From positions 15,844,347 through 15,908,346 of the forward strand of contig NC_088649.1 in the NCBI RefSeq assembly GCF_964019385.1: DNA of 64,000 bases, given 5' to 3'. Shown here in pieces: positions 54,218-64,000 of the stretch. The notes under the pieces were generated by a model, which searched no databases, was not told where the DNA came from, and saw only the letters and a list, made by a program, of their open reading frames with translations. Positions within the stretch are counted from its first letter, which is position 1. The number at the start of each line of letters is the position of its first letter. The translations under genes were made by a program, and so were the position numbers. Source of the DNA: Sycon ciliatum (lineage: Eukaryota > Porifera > Calcarea > Leucosolenida > Sycettidae).

Positions 54218-57127
54218 CTAAGGCCTTCTTACAGGGTACCCTAAATGTGCCAATACAAGGTAACGGAAGCGAGAAACAGATGTGCAAAGGCGAATGTCAG
54301 CAGGTAGAGAGTTCCAACGATCTGAGCCTAGAAAACTAAGAGAAAAAAGACCATACCGATTTAAAGCAGCGGGAAGAGTAAGGGCTTTAGAAACTTGAGA
54401 GCGTGTGCGGGAGTTTGTGTGTGACGATGCACTGCGCAACGAAAAACAACTAGAGAGTAGGGGGCTTGCTAGATCATTTAGTGAACGAAAAATAAGAACA
54501 AAAAGTCTGAGCTGATACCGAGCGGCCAGTGGGAGTAAATGGTTGCGTTTTTGTAGTGCACTGATGCTGTTGAAGCGAGTGAGGTTGAACACCGTGCGCA
54601 AGGCACGTCTACTCAAGCGAACCAGGCGCTCATATTGACCCTCACGAAGGCAGTGAGCAAACGCATTCGACCCATACTCGAGAACTGATTGGATGGACGA
54701 TATGTAGAATGTTTTCTTGGCGTGCTCCGTGAGTTGGTGTCGTATCTTCCTGAACACAGCGATCTTGTTTCCAATCTTGCGCTCAAGGTGGGCGATGTGG
54801 GCACCAAAAGTAAGGTGTTCATCCAAAACGATTCCAAGATACTTCACTTCAGGCAAAGGGGCAATTGAGGTGTTGTTCAGTTGAAGGCTGACGTCAGGGG
54901 TCAAAGGTGTGGACTTCGACCTGAAGATTATGAACTGAGTCTTGTCCGGATTGAGGCAGAGACCTCGTGCAGCCAGGAAATCACGAACAATGGTAATATC
55001 CTCAGCGAGATCGAGTGTGAGTTGGTTTAGGTCCTTGCCAGCTTTGTAGAGGGAAACATCGTCTGCGTATTGCCGTGCCTTGCAGTGCTTCGTTGCAGAG
55101 GGAAGATTACGAACTGATATATTGAATAAAGAGGGCCCAAGGACAGAGCCTTGCGGCACACCTCTGTTTCCTGCGTATGTGTCTCCCTGAGCTGTCTTCG
55201 TGACGACACGCTGTTCCCGATTCTGTAGGTACGTAAGGAACCATTGCAAAGCTGTACCTCCCACGCCAATGTCTGTCAATTCTTGTAGGAGCATGCTATG
55301 GTTTACCGAGTCAAATGCCTTGGACATGTCCAGGAATGCAGCAACAACAAAATGTCCTTGATCAAGAGATGTGTGCCAGTCGTTCACTACACACGCCAGT
55401 AGGTCTTCACAGGAGTGGTGCTTGCGGTACGCAAATTGCTCCGGAGGGAGTAGTGGTGTCTCAGTCGGAGCAGTGTAGATGTGATCCATGAGTTGTTCAT
55501 GTGCCAGTGTCTCCATAAGCTTAGCCATCTGGGGCAACAGTGATATCGGCCTGTAGTTGGTAGCAATGGACTTGTCACCTCTCTTGTAAATGGGACGTAC
55601 ATGCGCAAATTTGTAACATTCGGGGAACTCACCAGTGGAGAGAGAGGACGAGAAGAGCCGTGCAAGTGGTTCTGATATTTGTTCTCCAAGTGTCTTGTAG
55701 ATGGTGGGAGGGATCAAGTCAGGACCTGTGGCCTTGCGGTTGTCAAGACGTCGTAGGAGAGCCAGGATGTCATCGGCTGTCACAGCGGTGAACTCCGAGA
55801 AAGAGTGTAGAGGCAGTGGCCCATGTGGAACTGTCAGAGGGATTTGTGAATTGAGTGAAGGGTCTGTAATGACCTTGGCAAACGTAGTTGTGATATCGTG
55901 CAGACTTGCAGCAGGATTTTGCGAGATCTTCTTCCTTCCAAGTAAAGTGTTGAGAATGAACCACTGGGCACGTGGATTGCGTCGATGGTCATGCAGTTGT
56001 TGCTGGAAAAACGCAGAGCGCTTTTTCTTAGTAAGCAATTTACATTGCCGTCTAAGGCCTCTGAAGTTCTGGACAAGATGTGCACAGTCTGGGTGTTTGA
56101 TCATGGCACGGTGGGCACGTTTTCTTCGGAAAAGCAGTTGACGGAGTTCATCATCGACCCAGGGTTGCGGCATCTGTTTCCTGGTAGCACGTACTTGTAC
56201 CAACGGGCAGTATTGGTCTAGTGAAGAAGTGATCTTGTCCTGCAAGCTCTGGAGATCATCGTTGTGAGTTTGTAAATTGTCCAGTTGTTGAGCTACACTT
56301 GTCTGGAATTCACAAATAGGTAGCGTACGAATGGGTGGTTTGCGAGTGTAGAAGTGATGTTGGGAGCGTACGATTGGTAGTGAGGAGGTGCATAGTTGTA
56401 CAGTTACAAGTTGGTGGTCGGACACGTCGCACGGTTCTACTGAGCAGGTATGGAGATAGAGGTCGGTGTGTGCTTGACTATTAGGTGAGATGTATTGCAA
56501 TGTATTCGGTACTAGGACTAAGTCTAGAGTGGATTGGCTGGGAAATCTCGTTGGTGCATTGACTATGTTACGGAGGCCTAGATCATGACAATATGTTTCC
56601 AGATGGTGGTAATGTGGATGTTGCCTGTCTTGCACATTGACATTGAAATCACCAACCACAATAAGAGTAGACTTTGGTGGTGAAGACTGAAGTGTGTCAT
56701 CTGTCATTTCGGTGAGCTTCTGCCAGAAATTGACTGTCTGTGTAGGAGGGCGATATGCACAGATGACTGTCAGTGGATGTTGTGGTAGGGAAATGTGGAC
56801 AGAGAGTGCTTCAGTGTCATGGGTAAGACTAATCATTCTGCTCTTGAATTCGTCACGAACATAAATGCATACTCCTCCGCCTTTCTTGCATGATCGGTCT
56901 AAGCGATGGAGATCATATCCCGGCAGGTGTATACAATTGTCAGTTACAGCATCAGACAGCCACGTCTCCGTAACACCAAGGACATCAATGTTATACTTAT
57001 GCAATAGGGAGGAAACGTAATTCAATTTACTAAAAAGACTACAAATGTTGATGTGCGCAATTACAAAGCATGAGGTGGGAGCAGTTACAATGCATGAGGT
57101 GGGAGGCTGGGGTACCCTGGCAATATC
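54218..57127 (-). CDS. L2-like LINE ORF2 (endonuclease-RT), intact
   Basis: Nicks target DNA and reverse transcribes the element RNA. The frame follows the ORF1 UAG (57128-57130) directly: ~969 codons without a stop. Endonuclease: HINICSL (Asn ~27), VTETWL (Glu ~54), VVGDFNVNV, STLDLVLVP, VSDHQLV. RT: NRKATGPDLIPPTIYK, NYRPISLLPQMAKLMETLAH, FAYRKHHSCEDLL, DMSKAFDSVNHSML, GVPQGSVLGPSLFNI, RQYADDVSLY (Asp pair ~689-690), LCLNPDKTQFI, KYLGIVLDEHLTFG. The C-terminus ends DRWNSLPADIRLCTSVSRF. The first in-frame ATG is only at ~56836, after the first two catalytic endonuclease residues, so synthesis probably needs UAG readthrough or a non-AUG start. A recently active copy is plausible. Confidence 0.92.
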   Translation of the reverse strand, partial: DIARVPQPPTSCIVTAPTSCFVIAHINICSLFSKLNYVSSLLHKYNIDVLGVTETWLSDAVTDNCIHLPGYDLHRLDRSCKKGGGVCIYVRDEFKSRMISLTHDTEALSVHISLPQHPLTVICAYRPPTQTVNFWQKLTEMTDDTLQSSPPKSTLIVVGDFNVNVQDRQHPHYHHLETYCHDLGLRNIVNAPTRFPSQSTLDLVLVPNTLQYISPNSQAHTDLYLHTCSVEPCDVSDHQLVTVQLCTSSLPIVRSQHHFYTRKPPIRTLPICEFQTSVAQQLDNLQTHNDDLQSLQDKITSSLDQYCPLVQVRATRKQMPQPWVDDELRQLLFRRKRAHRAMIKHPDCAHLVQNFRGLRRQCKLLTKKKRSAFFQQQLHDHRRNPRAQWFILNTLLGRKKISQNPAASLHDITTTFAKVITDPSLNSQIPLTVPHGPLPLHSFSEFTAVTADDILALLRRLDNRKATGPDLIPPTIYKTLGEQISEPLARLFSSSLSTGEFPECYKFAHVRPIYKRGDKSIATNYRPISLLPQMAKLMETLAHEQLMDHIYTAPTETPLLPPEQFAYRKHHSCEDLLACVVNDWHTSLDQGHFVVAAFLDMSKAFDSVNHSMLLQELTDIGVGGTALQWFLTYLQNREQRVVTKTAQGDTYAGNRGVPQGSVLGPSLFNISVRNLPSATKHCKARQYADDVSLYKAGKDLNQLTLDLAEDITIVRDFLAARGLCLNPDKTQFIIFRSKSTPLTPDVSLQLNNTSIAPLPEVKYLGIVLDEHLTFGAHIAHLERKIGNKIAVFRKIRHQLTEHAKKTFYISSIQSVLEYGSNAFAHCLREGQYERLVRLSRRALRTVFNLTRFNSISALQKRNHLLPLAARYQLRLFVLIFRSLNDLASPLLSSCFSLRSASSHTNSRTRSQVSKALTLPAALNRYGLFSLSFLGSDRWNSLPADIRLCTSVSRFRYLVLAHLGYPVRRP

Positions 57128-58243
57128 CTATTGGTCTTTTAGGAGACCTTCAACTTCACTGGGGGTGAGGCTCTTACCGTTCTGGGTTATTGTGTCCTTT
57201 GGTAGATGGCATATAATGCCTTTAGAGCGCAGGGCTTTGTACTGGGGTACCAAAGCACGTCGGCGTTCCTGTTCTCCCCTGGTCAGGTCGTGTGACACGT
57301 ACACGTTTACATCATGGTGCTTGGCCCTTGTCTTGTTGCGCATCAGTTTAGCTTTGCCATGGCTGGTGAGGGTGGCGCGCACCAGGCGCGACTGCTCCGT
57401 TTGGCGTCTTGGAGTGATGCGCTCCGCCGAGAGGATATCACTGGTATCCAAATCCGGCACCAGGTGAGCAACAGTACGTTTTAGGTCTTCACCTGTGTTC
57501 TCCGTGATCCCGCGCAGGATCACATTATCAGCACGTCTTCGCTGTTCACTGGCCTCTTCCACCAGGTCCCGTATGAGGGAGACATTCGCTGTGCCGATTT
57601 TGGCAGTACCTGCCATTTGTTGCTGTTGGGTATCAGTGGTGGCGTCTGGCTGTCTAGACGTCACGTCATCCAGCTTCTTCTCAAGTTCCGTAATGGCGGA
57701 ACGAGCTCCATCATCTATTTTTGATACATTCTGTACCTGTCTCTCAACAAGGCCTTTCAGTTTGCGTGTCTCGGCATTGAGACGGTCGAGCTCGATAGCG
57801 TGCTCCGCGATGAGCTTCTCGGCGGCTGTGAGGCGTTTGTCTAGAGCTAGAGCCTGGACCAGTTCTTTTCCGATCGTCGTGAGGTCTGCACGAATTTCTT
57901 GCTTGAAGTCTGCGAAGAGCACTTGTAGGTTCGCCACCAGATCCTGGTGCGCACAGTCGTTTGCGCTAGCTGTTACAGGAGCGCTGCCCAATTTGCGGAC
58001 CACTTTCGGTGCGCCTGACTGACTGCAGGTGATATCAGTGCTCGCGTCCGAAATGCAGTGCAGACTTTCCGTCGGACTTTCAGGCTTACGCTTGCCGCAG
58101 AGGGGCTGAGGGCTAGACCCACAGGACACTTCTGATTCTAACTCACTAGACCTTCTCTTTCTTAAGCTTGCATTCAGTTTCGGCGGGGACAATGCCCCCG
58201 ACACACGACCAACAAAATCCTTAACTGTCTTTGACGCCATCAT
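57128..58243 (-). CDS. LINE ORF1 protein (coiled coil, RRM-like)
   Basis: RNA-binding chaperone-type ORF1p of the same LINE. ATG at 58241-58243 (a second at 58238-58240) gives ~371 residues starting MMASKTVKDFVGRVSGALSP; the frame is open further upstream, but that part is repeat DNA. A basic Ser-rich segment (~25-60) is followed by a heptad-like helix (~130-225: LVANLQVLFADFKQEIRADL ... AEHAIELDRLNAETRKLKG), then RRRADNVILRGITENTGEDL, SAERITPRRQ, LVRATLTSHGKAKLMRNKTR and YVSHDLTRGEQERRR, the RRM-like and C-terminal domains seen in L1-type ORF1 proteins. Ends LLKDQ then UAG, in frame with ORF2. No zinc knuckle, unlike the ORF1 relics at 18150 and 25585. Confidence 0.88.
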   Translation of the reverse strand: MMASKTVKDFVGRVSGALSPPKLNASLRKRRSSELESEVSCGSSPQPLCGKRKPESPTESLHCISDASTDITCSQSGAPKVVRKLGSAPVTASANDCAHQDLVANLQVLFADFKQEIRADLTTIGKELVQALALDKRLTAAEKLIAEHAIELDRLNAETRKLKGLVERQVQNVSKIDDGARSAITELEKKLDDVTSRQPDATTDTQQQQMAGTAKIGTANVSLIRDLVEEASEQRRRADNVILRGITENTGEDLKRTVAHLVPDLDTSDILSAERITPRRQTEQSRLVRATLTSHGKAKLMRNKTRAKHHDVNVYVSHDLTRGEQERRRALVPQYKALRSKGIICHLPKDTITQNGKSLTPSEVEGLLKDQ

Positions 58244-58458
58244 AAGGTACCAACCGGCCAAAGTAAATCGCAGGCCAAAATTTGTCATAGAAGCAAATGA
58301 TGCATTATTGAGCCATGCCTGCATGTGAGGGCAACAAATACCAATCGATTTCATTTTTGAGAACCCCAATCGGCCGAAGTTAAATGACGCCAAAAGTTTC
58401 ATTTGGAGATCGGCCAAAGTAAGTTTCTCACCGGCCAAAATTTGTTGATTTACAGTAT

Positions 58459-58649
58459 TCTTCATGTTTGCGACATCCTCATGCACAAGTAGTACTATGG
58501 TGCACCCAGGGTTGAAACAGTACTCCATTTGTGTATGTCGCGTGTCACATATCGCGCATGTCGCAAAAGTTGAACTTTCTTCAACTTCTGCGACAGGTGC
58601 ATTGCGACATCTCGCGACAGCTCGCGACAGCAGTTTCTTGTCGCAACTA
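58459..58649 (-). repeat. Inverted partial copy of the 49747 MITE
   Basis: The minus strand from 58649 matches 49780-49975: CTGTCGCAGAAGTTGAAGAA and GTGCATGAGGATGTCGCAAA are shared. The match stops at ~58459, where LINE 5' sequence with repeated CGGCCAAA motifs begins. Confidence 0.7.
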
Positions 58650-58820
58650 GGGAGGTTCTGCTCTACGTTTTGGAAACGCGACGCAAAGAATCACGCGAAC
58701 TTTCTTCGCGTTCCCGTAACGTAAAGAAATGCTGTTCTGCTCTACGTTTCACCTAGAGAAGTCACGTGGAATGTGTACTGGGAATTTCCCCTTCCATATT
58801 TGGCAGTTTTCTGCATGCAG
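58650..58820. mobile_element. Truncated GGTTCTGC-ended MITE, copy 2
   Basis: TA at 58648-58649 then GGGAGGTTCTGCTCTACG. From ~58755 it matches 48900-48962 (GTGGAATGTGTACTGGGAAT, CATATTTGGCAGTTTTCTGC). It ends at TTAA 58821-58824, where the next element is inserted. Confidence 0.55.
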
Positions 58821-60386
58821 TTAAGGTGGCTCGCGCCTATTTCTAAACTCGTCTTCTGCGCAGGTTCTCGCGCATCCTACGTTCGAGAAAAGTGCATGCG
58901 GAGTTGGCGTAGCGAGCTTGTAGCGCACTCCAGTTTCGAAGGGTCCAGCTCGAGCAGATGGCCTGAGTACGAAACTCTCGTACTCGAGTCTAGAGAGTGA
59001 GCTTTTTTCTTCTTTTTTTCACTCCTTCACTTGGCTACTTTTTTTTAGGTGCATTTTTTACTTGTGGAAATTGTCACCTGTCAGAGAAGTGTTGGGATGT
59101 CCCTTCCAGCAGGCACTGCCCATGCCCATGGTCGGCTTCGGAAAAAGAGTAGAATAAAAGCGTTGGAGTCTATGTGGATGTCTTGGAAGGAATGGGGGAC
59201 GGCACAGACGGGTACGTGAATGTGTAAAACCTGAGTATTTTGTATTTTTGTTGAATTGGTTCAAGTGACTTGGCGAGTCCCTTCCACAGTAGAACGCCAT
59301 TCTTCGCAAAATTTGTCTGACTATTTTGTCAAGAATGGCCGTTCTATAATGATCAATCGACTCTGAAGCCAGTGAATTGTGGAGGTCGCGCTTGAATATA
59401 AATTGAAATGGTCACGAATGTACGAAAGTATTTTTGATTCGAACATGTACTGGACAACGTGGTTGCATTGTGTCAGTAGAGGGTACTACTGCAGTATCTC
59501 ACCATTTCTTTATGGTAATCGCTGTCCACCAAGAACTCTACTATAGTTATTGCCACGGCTTGATCACAGCGGTACACTGAATTTTTGTTGAGAAATTCCT
59601 TCAATTTATTGTCTTATCACTCTGACTAGACTCAGTGCTTGAGCGTTTTATTTAGGATGCATTTTTTAGAGATTGATATTTACCAGTATGTGTTTCACAT
59701 CACTCCTGACGAGAATAAGCATTTGAAAGCAACACTGGCTGACAGCAATCATGCTCCCCAGGCTCAAGTGTGTGTGTGTTACAAGGGTGTGCATGGCAAT
59801 TTGGTAGAGTATGTGTGAACACAAAGTCCACTATTATATTCACAAACTCAAGTACATCGCAAAATTGTGCCTTTGTATCGTATATTGTGCCTTCATAACT
59901 TTGACTAGCCCTAACCTGCTGTCTGACAGGTGTGTCATTGGTGAATGTACATGTACACTGTCTCCCTTCACAACTACGTGCATGTAACACAATATTTACA
60001 GTGCACTTGCAGTGTATATAGCTAGATCAATGCACAGTAATCAGTAAATTGTGGCTGCCTCTGTCACATTGTCATATTCACGCGACGTACATTCTAAATC
60101 ATCGAAAATGCACAAACCTATTTCTACGTGTGCAGAAGAAGATTGAACACATTCTTTCCTTGCATCTGCGCCTTGATCCTTGAAGGATGATGGCGTTCCT
60201 ACGAATGCGGAAAACTCGGCCTCTAGCCGAGTCTGACGCGAACCGTGAATTTTTTTCCTTGACATTGGTTGATGGCATCAGTCACATCTAAGAGTGACAC
60301 TCTATCTCAAACATATTTACGCAAAGAAGTAGTAATCTTATCTTCATTGGAGCGATGGTCTGCAGGCGTGCGATCATGTGTGTGCC

Positions 60387-60388
<2 letters not shown>

Positions 60389-60422
<34 letters not shown>

Positions 60423-61009
60423 AGTCACTGTTTACACGCACGTTTGTGCGTGTGTGGTTGTGTGTGTGTGTCTGTCTGTCTGGCCTGGTATGAGGTTGCT
60501 CAGGATAGGTCTGCCTGGCGGGTGGCCTGTCTTATCTGCCATCGGTCATTTCGCCAGCCAGGTGACAAACAAGGCACAAATGTGGCGCAGAGCAAAGTCT
60601 CCCCATCCAGGATCAGCGTGGTGCTGTGCAGTGTGGTACATGCAGAAGGTGGTTTCACTCTCGTGGTGGCCTGCGTGTGCATCATTGTTTGCCCCTGGAA
60701 CCATCGAAAGTGTCCGCGCTGGCATCATCTATTCCGCTCAGCGTCCATGCTTCTCTCTTGTGTTTGACATGCAATCAGCAATTCAAGTCAGTGCCTGGTT
60801 TCAGACGTCACATGTGCGACCGTGGCCATCGGGCAACCAAGTCTGACAGAGCGTCATATTGTGTTCGCTGTTCTCGCTGCAGCCGTCAGTTCCGTCGACA
60901 GAGTGACCTGAGTCGTCATCTCCGTTTCTGCTCCTGACAATGACTCCGGCTTCTTTCGGAATGGTGTGGCCCTTGGGCAACCATGCTACAGTAGCAGTAG
61001 TAGTAGTAG

Positions 61010-61048
<39 letters not shown>

Positions 61049-61228
61049 CTGCCTCGCCTAATAGCTATCATCGCCTTTGACGATGGGCTTTCCAAAGGTC
61101 CAAAGATGTGTGTGTGTGCGTGTGCGTGTGTGTGTCTGGAGCGCCACCGGGTGGCGTGCTCTTTCTCTCTCTCTCTCTGCTGCCCCTCCGGGGCCCACGT
61201 GACCCTAGTGGTAGTGGCTCGACAGGAC

Positions 61229-61270
<42 letters not shown>

Positions 61271-61320
61271 ATGTATGCGTGTGTGTGTGTTTGCATGTAT
61301 GCGTGTGTGTGTGTGTTTGT
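60389..61320. repeat. GT microsatellites
   Basis: (GT)n arrays at about 60389-60421, 61013-61046 and 61231-61266 with further TGTG-rich stretches. An (AGT)n tract at 60992-61013 precedes the second. Confidence 0.9.
60505..60937 (+). pseudogene. C2H2-like zinc-finger fragment, probably LINE-derived
   Basis: Frame one reads CLICHRSFRQPGD (incomplete finger); after a frame change near 60620 the 60626 frame gives CGTCRRWFHSRGGLRVHHC, CLTCNQQFKSVPGFRRHMC and CSRCSRQFRRQSDLSRHLRF ending in a stop. RxPGD and GGLRxHxC fingers of this spacing occur in LINE polyproteins, and repeats follow the stop as in a LINE 3' end. A host zinc-finger gene is less likely because of the frame break and short length. 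Confidence 0.5.
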
Positions 61321-61811
61321 GTGTGGTATGTGTGTGTACACTTGTGTCAATGTGTATTGCAGGGTTGGGTGGGCTAGTAGAGAAGGGTAGATGTATATGG
61401 ACATGTACATGGGATATGTAGGTGTGCATGTACATGCACCAAAGCAAACTTATCAAAATGGCATTCTGCGCCTATATGGCGAAATTGAGCATTGAAGCAT
61501 ATGTTTTTTATTTTCTCATTGGCATGTACACAGTTAGTCCATTCAATAACCAAAAAATGAGGAAGATTGTAAATCAGGTTCTTGATGAAATACCCATCCG
61601 CTATACATCATAAATCCTGTACAAATTTGACAATTTAGTGAAATTGTCATCGCCTATATCTCAAAAGTTAGCATTGAGACCCCGTTTTTTTAACTCGCCA
61701 TTTGCATACACTACCTAAGAGCAACCGCCCACCAAATTTTCAGAGCAATCGTTAATTTTTTTGAAATAGGCGTGAGCCACCTTAATCAAGAGTACATAAA
61801 CCAGAGTGTGT

Positions 61812-62300
61812 ATTTAGAAAAGCGATCCTGTCAGCTTTTCTATTATTGTGTTCACATGGCGCTACCTAACGACACCGCTATTCAGACACGTTGTCTACGT
61901 AGCTACGTAAGTTTCTACGTAAGATGCTCGGTACCTGGTCCTGGACCAGGGAGCTACTCCATCATGGCTCCTACCATCGCGCGGCCGGCTGGCCGCATGC
62001 GTGTGTATTGGAGACTTTTTGTTGTTGCCTTTTCGGATGTGCATGCACGAGGAACTTCCTTCTTTGGAACTGCTTCTTGCATGAGCTGTTTCGGATATTT
62101 CGTCGCCTGGCCTGGCTTATTTCGTTTCGGCGCTGCTGAGACCTCCTTTCGCGGAATATTACTCAATGACAGGTGAGTTGACCAGTTCCCTTTGATTCAT
62201 TTGCTTGTGTTGACTCTTTCATCTACGAAAAGTGTGCTGATTTTGGGCGGAATCAGCGGCAATAAAAAATGGAAAAGCTGACAGGATCTCCTTTCTAAAT
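61812..62300. mobile_element. TIR element, TTTAGAAA ends, copy 1
   Basis: ATTTAGAAAAGCGATCCTGT and CAGCTTTTC at the left pair with GAAAAGCTGACAGGATCTCC and TTTCTAAAT at the right. A second copy starts at 63936. TSD unclear. A degenerate CAAGAGTACATAAACC end lies just left at 61787. Confidence 0.6.
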
Positions 62301-62441
62301 TTAGCTTTTCCGCTGCCGAGGCCTCCTTTTACGGAATACTCGATAACAGGTGATCTCTGAGTTGACCAGTTTCCTTCGATTCATTTGCTTATGCTCACCC
62401 TTTCATTTACGGAAACGTGTGCTGATTTTATTCGGATTTAG
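62116..62441. repeat. Diverged direct duplication of ~135 bp
   Basis: 62116-62250 (CGGCGCTGCTGAGACCTCCT...) resembles 62307-62441 (CCGCTGCCGAGGCCTCCTTT...), including GTGAGTTGACC/CTGAGTTGACC and TTCGATTCATTTGCTT stretches. The unit straddles the right end of the TIR element, so the duplication and the element are intertwined. Confidence 0.6.
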
Positions 62442-62958
62442 ATCCATTTTTATCTCTTTGCCCTTGCCTACAGTGTGCGAAGAACGCGAGTTCACCTTCT
62501 TGACGGTAAGGCTTATGTTAGATGTGTTGTCGAATTACTCATATTCATTGTACATTGGTACGTTACAAGTAAGGCACTGGTCAGTGGCATACTATCGTTG
62601 GCAGTTCCCAATCTGGAGGGAAAGGTTCAAGGACTCATTGACCGAGTTGGCCAAATAAATTCGCATACCAGGGAAAATCTCCATTGTGGAGAGGTTCAGT
62701 AATTTGTTTGCTTCATACGAAACAAGCCAATGGGTGCAGTCTCGTCTCGTGAAAATCTCGTACGTGTATGTATGTTTGGATTTGTTTACTTGAGTCTGGG
62801 CTGTTTGATTTGTGAGTACCGCCGAGATTGCACTGCCCGAAAGCAAGAATTACGATCTGCAATCTGTTTGTAGTACCAGCAAGAATGTGCAGTACATGTA
62901 TCGTACTTTCTCTGTTGCTGTTTCAGTTGCCGTCATGTGGCTAAAGAAAGGTTCAGTA

Positions 62959-63236
62959 GAGAGGTTCTGCAAAACGAAAATTCGAACGAAGTTTCGCGAC
63001 AGTCCTTGCGAAAGTGTGTACGAATTTTTGCACGAACTTTGCGTTCTGCACATTTTCGTAGTTTGCGCGGGCCAAGTGCACGTACGCCATGACCCGATCT
63101 CAGGAAATTTCCTACGACAGTTCATTTCGCGTTCCCCGCAAGTTTCGCGTCCAAAGTTGCGAAAGTTCGTGCGAAGTTTCGCACTTCATGATGTAGAGCG
63201 AAGGTTCGTACGCATTTTCGTTTTGCAGAACCTCTC
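62959..63236. mobile_element. TA-flanked MITE, GGTTCTGC ends, copy 3
   Basis: GAGAGGTTCTGCAAAACGAA at the left and TTCGTTTTGCAGAACCTCTC at the right; TA at 62957-62958 and 63237-63238. The inner part repeats CGAACGAAGTTTCGCG-like motifs in both orientations. 278 bp, non-coding. Confidence 0.85.
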
Positions 63237-63935
63237 TAGTGACTCGTTTGTTTCATACGAGACGAGTCAATGAGTCGGTGTGGCTTAGAATCTTTCGCTG
63301 TAGAAGAAATCTATTCGTATGTCTATTGGAGAAATAATTGTATTCACTGGTTATAAAAAAAGTTAAGACAAACTCACAGAATAGATACCATCGGTCCCTT
63401 GGTGTTCGTCCTAAAGAGGTTCGACTGGATATCATTCATACTCACCAAAAGATGTGTAAGATTTTATTATCATGGAGTGCCTTGTTTATCTCTCAGTATC
63501 AGTACCTCGAACCATAGCCTTGCCCCTTTTCTCCTCAGGATCAGTGTAGTTGTTGGAACGAGGTTTTGGACTCAGCAAGGATTCGTTTACATTTTAATAC
63601 ATGTTTATTATTCCTCCTTTGCTGTGTTGTTTTAGAAAATCGTGGACTAACAGTTTGAAGTCATTGAACTACTTCCAAAAGTTGTATCGGCATCAACAGG
63701 ATTACCATTTCAGTGCAAAATGATGCTGGATGACCTTATCACGATAACCCATGATTTTAAACCATTATGAACACAGAATCAACAAAAACATCTGTGACAC
63801 GCACCTGGCTACATTTCTCAAAGAGTCATGAAATTCTGCAACAGCAAGTTGCAACATGCACAGAATGACCTCCGTATAAAAAAAAGTGTCACCACAACCA
63901 GACCACGACTCACATGTTTCCCCGCCGAAGAACAT
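63237..63935. other. No gene recognised
   Basis: AT-rich DNA with short ORFs only. Confidence 0.4.
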
Positions 63936-64000
63936 TTAGAAAAGCGATCCTGTCAGCTTTTCTATTATTGTGTTCACATGGCAAGAAAAACGACACCGCT
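63936..64000 (+). mobile_element. TIR element, TTTAGAAA ends, copy 2 (cut by window end)
   Basis: ATTTAGAAAAGCGATCCTGT...TGTGTTCACATGGC is identical to 61812-61861, then differs slightly before CGACACCGCT. The remainder lies beyond the window. Confidence 0.65.

Larger units (their letters stand above)
58825..61781. mobile_element. TTAA-flanked 2.96-kb element
   Basis: GGTGGCTCGCGCCTATTTC at the left and GAAATAGGCGTGAGCCACC at the right (one mismatch in 19), flanked by TTAA (58821-58824, 61782-61785). piggyBac/Kolobok-type target site. It contains a zinc-finger relic and GT arrays but no recognisable transposase. 59300-60350 has no recognised gene. It is inserted in the truncated GGTTCTGC-ended MITE. 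Confidence 0.75.

Noticed and set aside
58244-58528. N-terminal 95 codons of the long ORF1 frame
   Set aside because: This part translates an inverted MITE fragment and LINE 5' UTR repeats; the ATG at 58243 starts the conserved protein.
60916-61456. Several 60-164-codon Cys/Val or His/Thr-rich ORFs
   Set aside because: Shadow translations of GT/CA arrays.

Overview
The window looks like repeat-saturated nuclear DNA of an invertebrate animal. I found no confident host gene, rRNA gene or intact tRNA gene. The coding signals I can name are mobile-element proteins: an L2/CR1-type LINE with two ORFs, RTE-like LINE relics, a Penelope-like element with a GIY-YIG nuclease, Ty3/gypsy gag and reverse transcriptase (RT) scraps, and a broken Tc1-like transposase. 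Penelope, RTE and L2 elements together with many long-TIR MITEs point to a non-vertebrate, probably aquatic, metazoan. A sponge is possible, but this is a weak guess.

Layout. 0.3-2 kb: a TTAA-flanked element with ~240-bp inverted arms next to a dispersed LINE-derived repeat (R1; further copies at 10.7, 14.5 and 27.7 kb). 4-6.3 kb: internally deleted Tc1-like transposase and a 1.3-kb inverted-repeat element. 7.6-10.6 kb: one RTE-like LINE on the minus strand in three broken blocks. 11.7-14.2 kb: a tRNA-derived SINE and a decayed plus-strand LINE. 15-19 kb: RTE fragment, foldback element, MITE, gypsy RT and a zinc-knuckle ORF1. 19.9-22.5 and 33.0-36.5 kb: two copies of a ~2.6-kb hAT-like element; the second has a 1.0-kb TA-flanked element inserted, so filled and empty sites can be compared directly. 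22.6-26 kb: SINE and a LINE (minus) that has lost its catalytic Asp-Asp box. 27.7-31.7 kb: R1, LINE scraps, a TTAA element, a gypsy gag piece, and a long-TIR MITE inside an RT gene. 39.4-42.3 kb: a LINE (minus) split by two MITEs. 43-50.5 kb: dense MITEs, several nested. 51-53.8 kb: Penelope-like ORF. 54.2-58.2 kb: the best preserved LINE, with ORF1 and ORF2 in one frame separated by a single UAG. 58.8-61.8 kb: TTAA element with a zinc-finger relic and GT arrays. 61.8-64 kb: more TIR elements.

Most DNA elements are non-autonomous and classified by target-site duplication (TSD) and TIR only. Four elements share the end CAAGAGT and 7-bp TSDs, which I cannot assign to a known superfamily. The hAT-like pair carries minus-strand open segments, including a Cys-containing segment, a 75-bp candidate intron and a membrane helix, which may be a captured gene. 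Element names rest on motifs, TSDs and TIRs read by eye; no database search was possible.
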